The notes under the pieces were generated by a model, which saw nothing but the letters and a program-made list of their open reading frames with translations, did not search any database and was not told the DNA's origin. The position numbers and the translations under genes were made by a program. 45,033 nucleotides of DNA from Opitutaceae bacterium (lineage in GTDB: Bacteria > Verrucomicrobiota > Verrucomicrobiia > Opitutales > Opitutaceae), in the NCBI GenBank assembly GCA_016794665.1, contig JAEUHB010000344.1, forward strand, positions 1-45,033. The letters are read 5' to 3'. The stretch's first letter is position 1, and each line of letters begins with the position of its first letter. This document shows, one piece after another, positions 8,850 to 17,241 of this stretch.

Positions 8850-10832
8850 TCACTGGCCGCCCTTCACGGCGGCCGCGCTCACGCTGGGAAGGAAGGGATT
8901 CGAGCCGTCGCGGTGACCGGGGAGGTCCTCTCGGCGCATGTCCAGGCCGCGCACGCGCGCGGAGTCGAACACCTGCTCAACCGTCCCACCCTCGGCGCTC
9001 AGGGTCTTGGCGGTGATGAAGATGATGAGGTTCGTGGTCTCGACATTCTTGCTGTCAGAACGAAATAGCCGGCCGAGCACCGGCATGTTGCCGAGCACCG
9101 GGACCTTGTTCTGGCCGTTGGTCGAGGCCTGCTGCATGAGGCCGCCAATGCCCATCGTGAATCCGTCCTTCAATGACACGGTCGTATTGGCCTTGCGCGA
9201 CTCGACGATCGGGATCTGGGCGCCGTTGAAGCTCGCGTCACGATTGGACTGGCTAACCTCCGGCTCGACGGTGAGCTTGATGTAGCCACGGGCATTGACC
9301 TGCGGGGTGACCTTGAGGATGACCCCGATGGGCTTGTAGGTGAAGCCGCTGACCTCATAAACGCCGCGCTCGGCATTGTAGGTATAGCTCGGGATCGGGC
9401 GCTCCTGGCCGACATTGATGACGGCCTGGGTATTGTTGAGCGTAACGATCGTCGGATTGGAGACGATCTTCGTCTTCTGCATGGACTGCAGAGCGCTGAG
9501 GACGATGTTGAAATCCGAGGCGGAGAAGACCGCGTTGAGGGCGCGACCCGTGCCACTGGTGTTGAGCAGGCCGCCTAGGTTCTTGAAGGCGTTGTTCACG
9601 CCGTCAGTGAGAAGGTTCTCGACGCCGTTGGCGCGCGTCGTGGTGTTACCGTTGGTGCCGGTTGAGGTGACACCGTTGGTCAGCGAGCCGTTCGTGCCAG
9701 TCGTGGACGTGCTGGTGACATTGCCACCCGTCGAGGTAACGGAACCGGTGTTGGTGGAGCCGCTGGTCTGGCCGCTGGTGGTGGTGGTGACCAAACCGTT
9801 CGTGACGGTGTTGGTGTTGTTGCCGGTCGTCGTGTTGGTGCCAACGCGAGTTGTCGTGGCTTGGTTATCGAAGCCTTGGGTCGCGACATTGTCACGCGAG
9901 CGCGAGAAGTTGCCGCCGAGCTGGCCGGCGCCGAGCTGGAAGTTGGCGAGCGAGGACCAGTTGACTCCGATGTTCTTCACGTCGGCGTCGCTGACCTCGA
10001 CGAACTTAGACTCGATCATCACTTGATCGGTCGCGCGGTCGAGGAGCTCAATGATCGGGCGCACGCGGTTCATGCGCGACGGACGCTCAGTGATAACCAG
10101 GCTGTTGCTCCGGGCATCTACCACGATCTTGCCGCCGGCGGCCGAGTCGATCAGCGACGTGATGGTGGGGAGAATCTCGCTGGCTTTGGCGTAGTTGATC
10201 AGAAAGACCTCGGTGGAGACGGGCTCCTGCTGGAGGCTCTCGTTGCTGACGATCTTGATGATGTTGCCTTCCTCGACGTAAGTGTAGTTCACCGGCGCAA
10301 GCACACTCTGGAAAATCTGACGCCAGGTGACGTCGCGGAGCTTGATGGTCGTCTTGCCCTGAAGAGTGTCAGGCATGATGAGGTTGAGCTCGAAGAGGTC
10401 CGCGACGTTGCGGAGGATATTGCGCACATCCTCGTCCGGAAAATCAACGGAGAGGGTGTCGCGGCCGGCACCATCCTTGCCCTTCGTGGGCGCGGCAGCG
10501 GCGACGGCTTCCGAAGCCTTCGGTGCAGTCGCCGCAGCAGGAGTATCGGCCGGCGCCGGCGCCGGCGTGTCCGCGGGAGCCACAGTCGCCGCCTCAGCGG
10601 AAGCCGGGGCCGAAGCGGCAGCATCGGAGGGAGCCGGAGTCGGGCTCGGAGCGCTCTCCACGGGCGCGGCGGCGGGCGTGGTCGGGGCGGCCTCGGCGGG
10701 GGCCGGGGCTGACGGGGCGGCACCGGCGTCGGCCGGAGCAGCGGGCGCAGCGGGCTGCTGCGTCTGCGCACGCGCGACGGGCAGCAGAGCCAGGAGCGCG
10801 AGGATGGCGATGGTTGGCGTGCAGGCTTTCAT
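8850..10832 (-). CDS. pilQ: type IV pilus secretin PilQ-like
   Basis: Outer-membrane secretin of 660 residues that would form the pore through which the pilus fibre leaves the cell. Order of parts: signal peptide (1-22, ending ARA), a Pro/Ala/Thr-rich linker of about 90 residues, a secretin short N-terminal domain (about 123-195), a secretin_N ring domain (about 208-272), an Asn/Thr/Ser/Gly-rich insert (about 310-410) and the C-terminal secretin barrel with VPVLGNMPVLGRLF and the closing TTNLIIFITAKTL. No AMIN peptidoglycan-binding domain is visible, unlike proteobacterial PilQ; the Pro/Ala linker takes its place. The start ATG lies 2 bases after the stop of the preceding gene. Family is certain. 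Assignment to pili rather than type II secretion rests on the pilMNOP genes directly upstream. Confidence 0.93.
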   Translation of the reverse strand: MKACTPTIAILALLALLPVARAQTQQPAAPAAPADAGAAPSAPAPAEAAPTTPAAAPVESAPSPTPAPSDAAASAPASAEAATVAPADTPAPAPADTPAAATAPKASEAVAAAAPTKGKDGAGRDTLSVDFPDEDVRNILRNVADLFELNLIMPDTLQGKTTIKLRDVTWRQIFQSVLAPVNYTYVEEGNIIKIVSNESLQQEPVSTEVFLINYAKASEILPTITSLIDSAAGGKIVVDARSNSLVITERPSRMNRVRPIIELLDRATDQVMIESKFVEVSDADVKNIGVNWSSLANFQLGAGQLGGNFSRSRDNVATQGFDNQATTTRVGTNTTTGNNTNTVTNGLVTTTTSGQTSGSTNTGSVTSTGGNVTSTSTTGTNGSLTNGVTSTGTNGNTTTRANGVENLLTDGVNNAFKNLGGLLNTSGTGRALNAVFSASDFNIVLSALQSMQKTKIVSNPTIVTLNNTQAVINVGQERPIPSYTYNAERGVYEVSGFTYKPIGVILKVTPQVNARGYIKLTVEPEVSQSNRDASFNGAQIPIVESRKANTTVSLKDGFTMGIGGLMQQASTNGQNKVPVLGNMPVLGRLFRSDSKNVETTNLIIFITAKTLSAEGGTVEQVFDSARVRGLDMRREDLPGHRDGSNPFLPSVSAAAVKGGQ

Positions 10833-10834
10833 GA

Positions 10835-11377
10835 TTATCGGACAGTTTTGATGGGTCGGGTCGTCTGCTCGCCGCGGTAGCGCAGCGTGAAGGTCGATCG
10901 ATCGATCGCGACGAGCTCGAGCTCGTAGTCGTTGTTGTTGTAGGTGGCGGTGAAACGGGTCCCCACCGCGAAGAACTTGCCAGCGATCATCAGGTGCGGC
11001 GCACCGTTGCGATCGATGGTGCCGGTGGGCATGATCTGAGCAGCGAGGCGCACGAGCATGTCCTTGTCGCTGGGGGTGGCTCGGGTGATGGTTCCCTTTG
11101 CCTTGGCGGCTGCGGCCGCGCGCTGCTGGGCGGCAAGCATCTCGGCCTTGAGCTCGGCGCCCTCGGGCTTGTCGAAGTCGGGCGGCGCAAACGGCGAAGG
11201 GAGGTCACTCGGCAGCTTGGCGATCGTGGCACGCTGCGCCAGGGCCTCGGCGCTGGCGACGGCCGCCTGCCGGCGCTGCGGCGGATGGACCTCCGGGCTG
11301 CCGCGGGCGGCGAGCGCCAGCCGCGGCGCGACGGCCACGAGTGGGAGAATCAGGACAATGAGCGCGCGGGTGTTCAC
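10835..11377 (-). CDS. pilP: PilP-position protein of the pilus operon
   Basis: A 180-residue exported protein occupying the pilP slot between pilO and pilQ. A signal peptide is seen (TRALIVLILPLVAVAPRLALA). A helical Ala/Gln/Arg-rich stretch follows, then a proline-containing SPFAPPDFDKPEG segment reminiscent of the PilP linker, and a C-terminal small beta domain (APHLMIAGKFFAVGTRF to YELELVAIDRSTFTLRYRGE) resembling the PilP/GspC homology region that contacts the secretin. It begins with GTG at 11377, overlapping the pilO stop as GTGA. Sequence resemblance to proteobacterial PilP is weak; the name rests on position, size and the beta domain. Confidence 0.65.
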   Translation of the reverse strand: MNTRALIVLILPLVAVAPRLALAARGSPEVHPPQRRQAAVASAEALAQRATIAKLPSDLPSPFAPPDFDKPEGAELKAEMLAAQQRAAAAAKAKGTITRATPSDKDMLVRLAAQIMPTGTIDRNGAPHLMIAGKFFAVGTRFTATYNNNDYELELVAIDRSTFTLRYRGEQTTRPIKTVR

Positions 11378-11943
11378 GGCAGGGCGAGCAGCTCGAGGTT
11401 AAGGCCGAGGGTCAGGACGGAGTTGCGCGTCGTCGTGTTGCCCGAGAGCGAAGCGGAGAGGACTCGCGCGTAGTGCAAGCCGCCCTCGACATGTCGCAGG
11501 AAGTCGAGCACCTGCGGGAGGCTGCCCTGCACCGAGATCGTGAATCCCACAGGGACATACGCCGCCTTGGCCGCGGGCTTGACGGGGTTGGCGGAGCTGG
11601 TGCCGCTGGTCTGGCGCAAGTCGAGGATCTTCACGCCGGTGTCGCCCTCGATCTTATAGAAATACTGGGTATTCGTGCCGAGGTTCCGCGGCCGAATGAG
11701 CCGCGCCTCGATCTCCTTTTGGGCCTTCGTCAGGGCCTCGGCCTGCTCGCGGAGGTGCGCGGCGTTCTTGTTGTTTATGGCGACGCGATCGCCGTCAGCA
11801 GACTTGAGCGAAAGCTCCGCCTCGGCGCCGGGCACCTCGTCCTGCCGCAGGTAGGCCGCGGCAAAGAGCAGCACGCTCAGCGTCGCGCATCCCGCGCTGA
11901 TGGGGTGCTTCTTATAGAACGCGATTAGGTCGGCGGAGGTCAT
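11374..11943 (-). CDS. pilO: PilO-like inner-membrane pilus assembly protein
   Basis: A 189-residue protein with one N-terminal membrane helix (about residues 15-33, ISAGCATLSVLLFAAAYL). A periplasmic coiled coil follows (REQAEALTKAQKEIEARL), then a C-terminal ferredoxin-like domain (VGFTISVQGSLPQVLDFLRHVEGG, then a beta strand LTLGLNLELLAL). This is the PilO/GspM layout: PilO dimerises with PilN in the periplasm to align the inner-membrane platform with the secretin. The start overlaps the stop of pilN as ATGA, and its own stop overlaps the next gene, so the genes are translationally coupled. Divergent from named PilO proteins but well supported by order and architecture. Confidence 0.75.
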   Translation of the reverse strand: MTSADLIAFYKKHPISAGCATLSVLLFAAAYLRQDEVPGAEAELSLKSADGDRVAINNKNAAHLREQAEALTKAQKEIEARLIRPRNLGTNTQYFYKIEGDTGVKILDLRQTSGTSSANPVKPAAKAAYVPVGFTISVQGSLPQVLDFLRHVEGGLHYARVLSASLSGNTTTRNSVLTLGLNLELLALP

Positions 11944-12578
11944 GCCTTTTTGCCCGCGACGGGCGCGGGCGGCTTGATGCGGAGATGGAACTCGACCGCC
12001 ATGCGTCCCGTGGCTGGGTTGCGCATGGGAGTGCTCGTGAATGTGAATTCGTCGAACTGCGAAAGCTCCTTGTCGGCGCGGAGCTGCTCGAGGTAGGTGG
12101 TCGCGTAGCCGCTGGCCGCGGCAGCGTCACCGCGCACCGCAAGGCGCATGGTCAGGCCGTTTTCGCGCAGGTCGAGGCTGTCGATGGCGATGTTGGCCGG
12201 CAGCGTGCGCGCGAGGCGGAGGACCAGCTCGGAAAAGAGCGGCTTGGACTTCAGAAACGCAGAGACCTCGGTGACCTTGGCCTCGTCGCCCTGAAACTTC
12301 CGAAACTGCGCGATAGCGAGATCACTCGCCGGCTTGTCGCGGTTGATTTGGGCCTGGGTCGCGGCGATCTGGCTGTTGAGCGTGTAGAGCTGCCATTCGC
12401 CTATGCCGACATAGATCGCGAGCGACGCGGCGACGAGGATCGAGGCACCGTTGACGAAGAACGCGGTGCGCACGACCTTGACGTCAGGAAGCGCCTCCCG
12501 GATGCGGAAGTTCGGGTGCCAAGACGGCACTTCGGGCAGTTCGCCTGCCTCACTTTTTTTCTTCAGCAGCGAGAGCAT
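11940..12578 (-). CDS. pilN: PilN-like inner-membrane pilus assembly protein
   Basis: A 212-residue PilN/GspL-type protein. About 30 cytoplasmic residues precede one membrane helix at about 35-60 (TAFFVNGASILVAASLAIYVG). Next is a periplasmic helical segment (LNSQIAATQAQINRDKPASD) and a C-terminal beta-alpha domain (LPANIAIDSLDLRENGLTMRL, then VEFHLRIKPP). In PilN the short cytoplasmic tail binds PilM and the periplasmic part pairs with PilO. The ATG at 12578 lies inside the 3' end of pilM (29-base overlap) and the stop overlaps pilO, so expression is probably coupled. Confidence 0.78.
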   Translation of the reverse strand: MLSLLKKKSEAGELPEVPSWHPNFRIREALPDVKVVRTAFFVNGASILVAASLAIYVGIGEWQLYTLNSQIAATQAQINRDKPASDLAIAQFRKFQGDEAKVTEVSAFLKSKPLFSELVLRLARTLPANIAIDSLDLRENGLTMRLAVRGDAAAASGYATTYLEQLRADKELSQFDEFTFTSTPMRNPATGRMAVEFHLRIKPPAPVAGKKA

Positions 12579-13602
12579 CGGAAGCGTTGTAGTTGGCCAT
12601 CAAGGCGAACAGCCCGAGCCAGCGGGTGTCGGCGGGGTTGGCGCCAAGGTTTTCGCGCAGCGTAATGCGGCGCGATTCGAGCCACGGAAGCGTGTCAAGC
12701 TTGAGCGGCTTGATGCCGAGCGCCGTGGCGATCGCGGTCTCAATCCATTGCAGCTTTGGCGACAGCTGCGTCGTCACCACGTGGCCGACGGACTGGCCGG
12801 TCTGGACCTCGTAGAAGCCGATTGAAGACTGGAGCTCCTTGAGAAGCTTCTTGATGAGCGTCGGGCCCATGCCGGTGAAATCAAACGTGTTAGAGTAGAA
12901 CAGGCGGCGTGCCGATTCCTCGTCCTTCAAGCCGAGCTCCTTCTGGACGATCGGGATCATGGCGTTGAGCCCCTGCGGGATCGGCCGCGAGGCCTCGACG
13001 CCGTTGGCGGTCACGATGAACGAGTGCATCGCCTCGGACTCGACCTCAAGGACGAGCACCGGCGTCTTAAATTTGGATTGCGCCAGACAGTCGACCACGG
13101 CGCCGAGCGTGGCGACCGAGCCGAGCTCGATACTCTCGGGGTAAATGCGGGCCTCAAGCAGCGACGACTGCGCCGCCGCGGCATCTTCGGACGGAAGGCC
13201 GCAGACCACGACCTCCTTGGGAGGTGTCCGGGTGGACTCGAACTCGGAACCGTCTGCGGCATTGACCAGGAAAAGCGAATACTTGTCGGCCTCGATGCGC
13301 AGCTGCTGCGCGCAGAGTTCCGCGAAATAGCCGGACTCACGCATTCGCTTCGGCTCGACGGACTGGCGGCGCACGACGCGCGTGCCGGGGTAGATGCCGA
13401 CCGCGGCGTGGAGGAAGCCCGTCGGGCTCTTCCGCGTCTGGAGCTGCGCGAGCATCGCGCCCAAAGCCGCCGGATCATCCGGGGCGCACTCCTGCAGCGC
13501 CTCCACCTCGAACGGCGCCGAGGCGGACGAGGTGCGGGCCGCCAGCACGGAGTGCTCGCTAATCTCGACGAAGAAGCCCTTGGGTTTTTTGGAGAAGATC
13601 AT
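12550..13602 (-). CDS. pilM: PilM-like actin-fold pilus assembly protein
   Basis: First gene of the pilMNOPQ operon: a 350-residue cytoplasmic protein of the PilM/FtsA-like actin fold that couples the cytoplasmic motor to PilN. Visible elements include the N-terminal GFFVEISEHSVLAA strand pair (phosphate-loop-like region), a VVVCGLPSEDAAAAQSSLLEA segment, and IELGSVATLGAVVDCL followed by LVLEVESEAMHSFIVTANG, matching the second nucleotide-fold half. The ATG at 13602 starts at MIFSKKPKGFFVE; a frame extension to 13641 adds unrelated residues. Nucleotide-binding residues are not conserved clearly enough to claim ATP binding. No convincing promoter was recognised in the 287 bases upstream, although an inverted repeat lies there (13677-13714). 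Confidence 0.8.
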   Translation of the reverse strand: MIFSKKPKGFFVEISEHSVLAARTSSASAPFEVEALQECAPDDPAALGAMLAQLQTRKSPTGFLHAAVGIYPGTRVVRRQSVEPKRMRESGYFAELCAQQLRIEADKYSLFLVNAADGSEFESTRTPPKEVVVCGLPSEDAAAAQSSLLEARIYPESIELGSVATLGAVVDCLAQSKFKTPVLVLEVESEAMHSFIVTANGVEASRPIPQGLNAMIPIVQKELGLKDEESARRLFYSNTFDFTGMGPTLIKKLLKELQSSIGFYEVQTGQSVGHVVTTQLSPKLQWIETAIATALGIKPLKLDTLPWLESRRITLRENLGANPADTRWLGLFALMANYNASDALAAEEKK

Positions 13603-13676
13603 GCTACGGGAGCCGTCGGTCACGGCGCAGTGTGGCGCCAAACGGCGCCGGCCTTACAAGATCAAACACCCCGTGT

Positions 13677-13714
13677 ATCCTCATATGTGTGACCATTTAC
13701 GGTTTCTTGAGGAT
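13677..13714. repeat. inverted repeat upstream of pilM
   Basis: Arms ATCCTCA (13677-13683) and TGAGGAT (13708-13714) are perfectly complementary and separated by 24 bases. It lies 75-112 bases upstream of the pilM start in an otherwise featureless leader. It could be an operator half-site pair or chance; no regulator is identified. Confidence 0.3.
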
Positions 13715-13810
13715 GCGCGCCGCCCCGAGCCAGGGAAGGCGCACGGTGCTGCGACTGGAGGGTGAAACTACCACCCCCCCAAATACGACCGGCCGCCCCG
13801 CGACCTTAGC

Positions 13811-13843
13811 CGAAAAAGAAAAACCCGCCGCGGATGCGGCGGG
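13811..13843 (-). terminator. rho-independent terminator of the small ribosomal protein gene
   Basis: Stem CCCGCCGC (13824-13831) and GCGGCGGG (13836-13843) around a 4-base loop. On the minus strand the hairpin is followed by TTTTTCTTTTTC. It lies 47 bases beyond the stop codon of the 33-codon gene. Confidence 0.88.
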
Positions 13844-13889
13844 TCGGGTAAGAAAAGGGTGAACGGAAACGCGCCTCAGGCGCGCCCAC

Positions 13890-13991
13890 TCACTTCTGCC
13901 ACGTGCGCTTCTTGTGGCGGTTAGCCTTCAAGCGCTTCCGGCGCTTGTGTTTGTTCATCTTCAGACGACGTTTCTTTTTCAGGTTGCCCAT
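13890..13991 (-). CDS. AURKAIP1/COX24-domain small ribosomal protein (bS22-like)
   Basis: A 33-residue, extremely basic protein starting [19 protein letters not shown] and ending RHKKRTWQK. It matches the AURKAIP1/COX24 family, whose members are the mitochondrial small-subunit protein mS38 and the mycobacterial ribosomal protein bS22; the KKRxxKMxKHKxRKxxK pattern is diagnostic. By homology it would bind the small ribosomal subunit. The frame can be opened upstream to 14288, but that extension overlaps addA and is not basic, so the ATG at 13991 is used. It lies downstream of addA with no strong terminator between (a weak dyad at 14012-14040) and has its own strong terminator. Too short for many gene finders. 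Confidence 0.85.
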   Translation of the reverse strand: MGNLKKKRRLKMNKHKRRKRLKANRHKKRTWQK

Positions 13992-14052
13992 GGTGTAGGA
14001 ATTTTCTCGGGAGGCCACCGTGCGTCCCGCCCTCTGGCCTGTAAAGCCGAAT

Positions 14053-17000
14053 TTACGACGGAGTAACGCGCACCATTTGTCGCAATCCCGTAAAGACGAC
14101 CGAACCCGAGACGGCTTCGAGCCGCAGACCGGCCAAAACCGCCACTGCGCGACAGTAGAGAGCGAGTTGGCCCGCATGGCGAGATACCGCCTGGTCCAAG
14201 TTCGCCCCGGATGGCAGACGGTCGGTCTTGAAGTCATGGACGGTCGCGCGCTCCGCGCGGCCGTGCTCACCGCGTTGCAACACGACACGATCGAAGACGC
14301 CGGTCACCCAAGCCCCGTCGAGCACCATTTCAAACGCCCGCTCGCGCCACACTTCCGCGCCACGAACGTGAGCCCATACGCTAGCCAGTTCCGGTGCGCC
14401 CACACACCCGATCGCCTCGGCCACGGCATCCGCCGGCAGCCCGCGGGTGCGCCAGCTGGCTACGTCAGCCGTTTCGGCCCATTCCACTTCCGCCAGAAGC
14501 GAGTGGATAGCCCGGCCATATTCGACGGCTGCCGTTGCCTCCGGCGCAAAAACGCGGGGCGCGTCCACGATTTCGCTGCGCTCGCGCTCGGCCGAAGGCC
14601 GGCGAGCCGGCCGCCGCGGCGCGCGTCGAACCATGGACTTATCCAAGAGAATCGATTCACACGAGGTCGCCGGCCGGGGCTCGGCTGCCGTCGTGACCGC
14701 TGCATGCCAGCTCGGATTGCCCCACGCTCGCGTGCCGGCGCAGGAGAGCCGGCCGATAGAAATCGACTGCGATTCCGATCCCATCGTGGAACCGAGTAGG
14801 CGAGGGTAGTTGCGAGATGTCGTCGTTCCAGCCGGGCTTGTAATCGCATACATGGCCCGCTTGGCGCGCGTCATCGCGACGTAGAGGAGCGCCAGTGCCT
14901 CGTGGCACGCCACGGCTTCTTCGTCCCTCACATGAGCCCGGAGCACGGCGTCATTTTCGACAAATAGCTTTGTCGGCAGGTCGAGGACCCACTCGACCTC
15001 GCGCGCTGGCGATCGGTGCATGGCCAAGCCGTCGCGCCGCTGATCGAGACTTTGGCCCTCGAGGTCGGGCAAGATGGCGACGTCGAACCCAAGCCCCTTG
15101 GCCTTGTGAATCGTCATCACCCGCACCACCCCCGCGGTCTCCACGCCGCGCACCGCGTGCCGGGCCATGAATGATGTGAACTCCGCCACATCGCGGCTGC
15201 CCGTCGCATCAAACAACGCCGCGGCTGCGAGCAGTTGCCGCGCGCGATTGCGATTGAAGGCTTCGCCCGCCGGCAGCACGGTCTCGGCCCTCCGCAGCCA
15301 ATATTCGAGCGTGCGCTCAAATCCGCCGCCATGAATCTGCGCGAGGACACGACGGGTGTGTTCCTCAGGCGAACGTATGCCCTCCCCGTCGAGGACCGCG
15401 CGCAACGGAGTCATATGGAGATGCCGTTGCGCGAACGTATCGCCCGGGTGCGCCGCAGCCTGCAGGAGCGCGAGCAGCCCCGCTCCCAGCGGGTTGTCGG
15501 TCGCGATATGCAGGTCTGACTCTGCGAGCGCCGGGAGTCCGCCTTCGCGGCGGAGGTATTCAGCCAGCGCAGTCGCGGTGCGATTCGTCTGGGTCAATAC
15601 CGCGCAGTCGAGGCCGCGCTCCAGCGGCGCAATCTCCTGCAGAAGCCGCACAGTGAGGGCGAAGCGCGCCGGCTCGTCCCCGGCGTGCAGCCAGGCGGCG
15701 TGGCCGGTCAGCTGCGGCCGCGCCGACTCGTGCGTCCGCCATTCTCGGTTCCACTGGTCGCTCGCCGGGCCGGGGAAAAGCGCCGCAACGGCGTCGGGTC
15801 GGCCAAATACCGCATTCACCATAGCAACAACCGGCGGCGCGCTGCGCCACGATTGGACGAGTTGCCGCTCGATGATTCCACCCGGCGAGATTGAGTCATA
15901 GCGGTCGAAGACCTCGCGGAAAAGCCGCGCGTCGCCCTCGCGCCACGCGTAGATGGCCTGCTTCACGTCGCCCACGCAGAAGAAGCTCCGCGTGCCACCT
16001 GGGTCTTGGACGGCCTCATCGACTAGGTTTTCCAGCACGCTCCACTGGCCGAAACTCGTGTCCTGGAATTCGTCGAGCAACCAGTGGTCGAACCGGCCGT
16101 CGAGCCGGAAGTCGATCGCGAGCCGGCCCGCCCCGGCGTCGGACGCGCCGGCGAAACGCGGGCCGTTGAGGTCAGGCTGCAGCAATCGCTGCACGTCGCC
16201 AAAAGTCAGCCGCCCCGCACGACGCACCATCGCGTGGTAAACCGCCTCGTAGCCGCGCAGGACAGCGTGGATGCCGCGCGTCGTCTCCAGCCGCCGCCGC
16301 AGTTCCGCGCCGAATACGTGCCGCACCACCGCCGCAAGGGAGGCGCACTCCGACGCATCGAGCGCCATCTTCTTCCGCTCCACGGTAATCTCGGCGGCGC
16401 CGCGGCGCACATCGGGCCAGACCGCGAGCGTGTTTTCGATCAGGTAGGAGATGGCACGAGGCATCGGCGCAGCCGGCGACCATTCGGGCAACGCTGAAAA
16501 GAAGGCCTCCCAGCGCTCGCTCTGCTTTTCCGTGAGCTCCCGGCCCGCGAACCGCATCCGCAATGCAGAAATCGCGGCGGCGAGTTTCTCCCCGGGCTCG
16601 CCAATCCAATCGCAGCCCTCGGGCCAGACGCGCGCGGCGTCGCCCCAGAGTTCCGGCACCGGAGCCGCGAGAAACGTCTCTTGATACTCATCGAGAAACG
16701 CGTCGAGCCGTGCCGTCAGTCGCTTTTCCTCCGTGCCGAAAGTCGCGCGCTTGAAGGCCTCGATGAAATCCTGCTGCGCCGAATCAAGCGTGCGGCCGGA
16801 ACGCGCGAACATCCGCTGCAGCACGCGCCGCCGCTCCACCTTCGCCGCGTGCTCCTGCAGCACCTCGAATTCGCCGCCCAGCCCGAGCTCGAGCGGAAAC
16901 GCGCGGGCGATGCGCGCGAAAAACCCGTCCAGCGTGCCAAGCCGGAGCCGCGGCATCGCGTCGATCACGGTGCGCAGCATCCGGAGAAAATCCGCCGGCC

Positions 17001-17241
17001 CGAGCCGCGGCGCCTCGATCTCATTCGCGAGCATCGCGGCCGCTTCCGGCTCACACGCGGCCGCCGCGAGCTTTTTCAGGATCTCGTCGAAGAACTCGCC
17101 CGCAGCCTTGCGTGTAAACGTCAGCGCCACGATGCGCTCCGGGGCCGCGCCCGCCGCGAGCAGCTGCACGAAACGGTTCGTGAGAGCGTAGGTCTTCCCC
17201 GACCCCGCCGAGGCGAGGATCATCGTGTGCGGGATCCTCAT
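14053..17241 (-). CDS. addA: UvrD/RecB-type helicase-nuclease (AddA-like)
   Basis: A 1062-residue double-strand-break repair helicase-nuclease of the AddA/RecB class. Superfamily 1 motifs: Walker A ASAGSGKT at residues 10-17, motif Ia [11 protein letters not shown], Walker [10 protein letters not shown], motif [17 protein letters not shown], motif [15 protein letters not shown], motif [16 protein letters not shown]. The C-terminal nuclease domain keeps the HDFKTD core (D1003) and the Q..LYCRA segment typical of PD-(D/E)XK exonucleases. The start overlaps the addB stop as ATGA at 17238-17241, so the two subunits are translationally coupled. It would unwind and trim DNA ends for RecA-dependent recombination. 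It has the usual length and shows no sign of damage. Confidence 0.92.
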   Translation of the reverse strand: MRIPHTMILASAGSGKTYALTNRFVQLLAAGAAPERIVALTFTRKAAGEFFDEILKKLAAAACEPEAAAMLANEIEAPRLGPADFLRMLRTVIDAMPRLRLGTLDGFFARIARAFPLELGLGGEFEVLQEHAAKVERRRVLQRMFARSGRTLDSAQQDFIEAFKRATFGTEEKRLTARLDAFLDEYQETFLAAPVPELWGDAARVWPEGCDWIGEPGEKLAAAISALRMRFAGRELTEKQSERWEAFFSALPEWSPAAPMPRAISYLIENTLAVWPDVRRGAAEITVERKKMALDASECASLAAVVRHVFGAELRRRLETTRGIHAVLRGYEAVYHAMVRRAGRLTFGDVQRLLQPDLNGPRFAGASDAGAGRLAIDFRLDGRFDHWLLDEFQDTSFGQWSVLENLVDEAVQDPGGTRSFFCVGDVKQAIYAWREGDARLFREVFDRYDSISPGGIIERQLVQSWRSAPPVVAMVNAVFGRPDAVAALFPGPASDQWNREWRTHESARPQLTGHAAWLHAGDEPARFALTVRLLQEIAPLERGLDCAVLTQTNRTATALAEYLRREGGLPALAESDLHIATDNPLGAGLLALLQAAAHPGDTFAQRHLHMTPLRAVLDGEGIRSPEEHTRRVLAQIHGGGFERTLEYWLRRAETVLPAGEAFNRNRARQLLAAAALFDATGSRDVAEFTSFMARHAVRGVETAGVVRVMTIHKAKGLGFDVAILPDLEGQSLDQRRDGLAMHRSPAREVEWVLDLPTKLFVENDAVLRAHVRDEEAVACHEALALLYVAMTRAKRAMYAITSPAGTTTSRNYPRLLGSTMGSESQSISIGRLSCAGTRAWGNPSWHAAVTTAAEPRPATSCESILLDKSMVRRAPRRPARRPSAERERSEIVDAPRVFAPEATAAVEYGRAIHSLLAEVEWAETADVASWRTRGLPADAVAEAIGCVGAPELASVWAHVRGAEVWRERAFEMVLDGAWVTGVFDRVVLQRGEHGRAERATVHDFKTDRLPSGANLDQAVSRHAGQLALYCRAVAVLAGLRLEAVSGSVVFTGLRQMVRVTPS

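Noticed and set aside
9600..9900. Repetitive stretch considered as a CRISPR array or tandem repeat
   Set aside because: Units are irregular and in frame, encoding a Thr/Ser/Asn/Gly linker of the secretin; no spacer-repeat structure.
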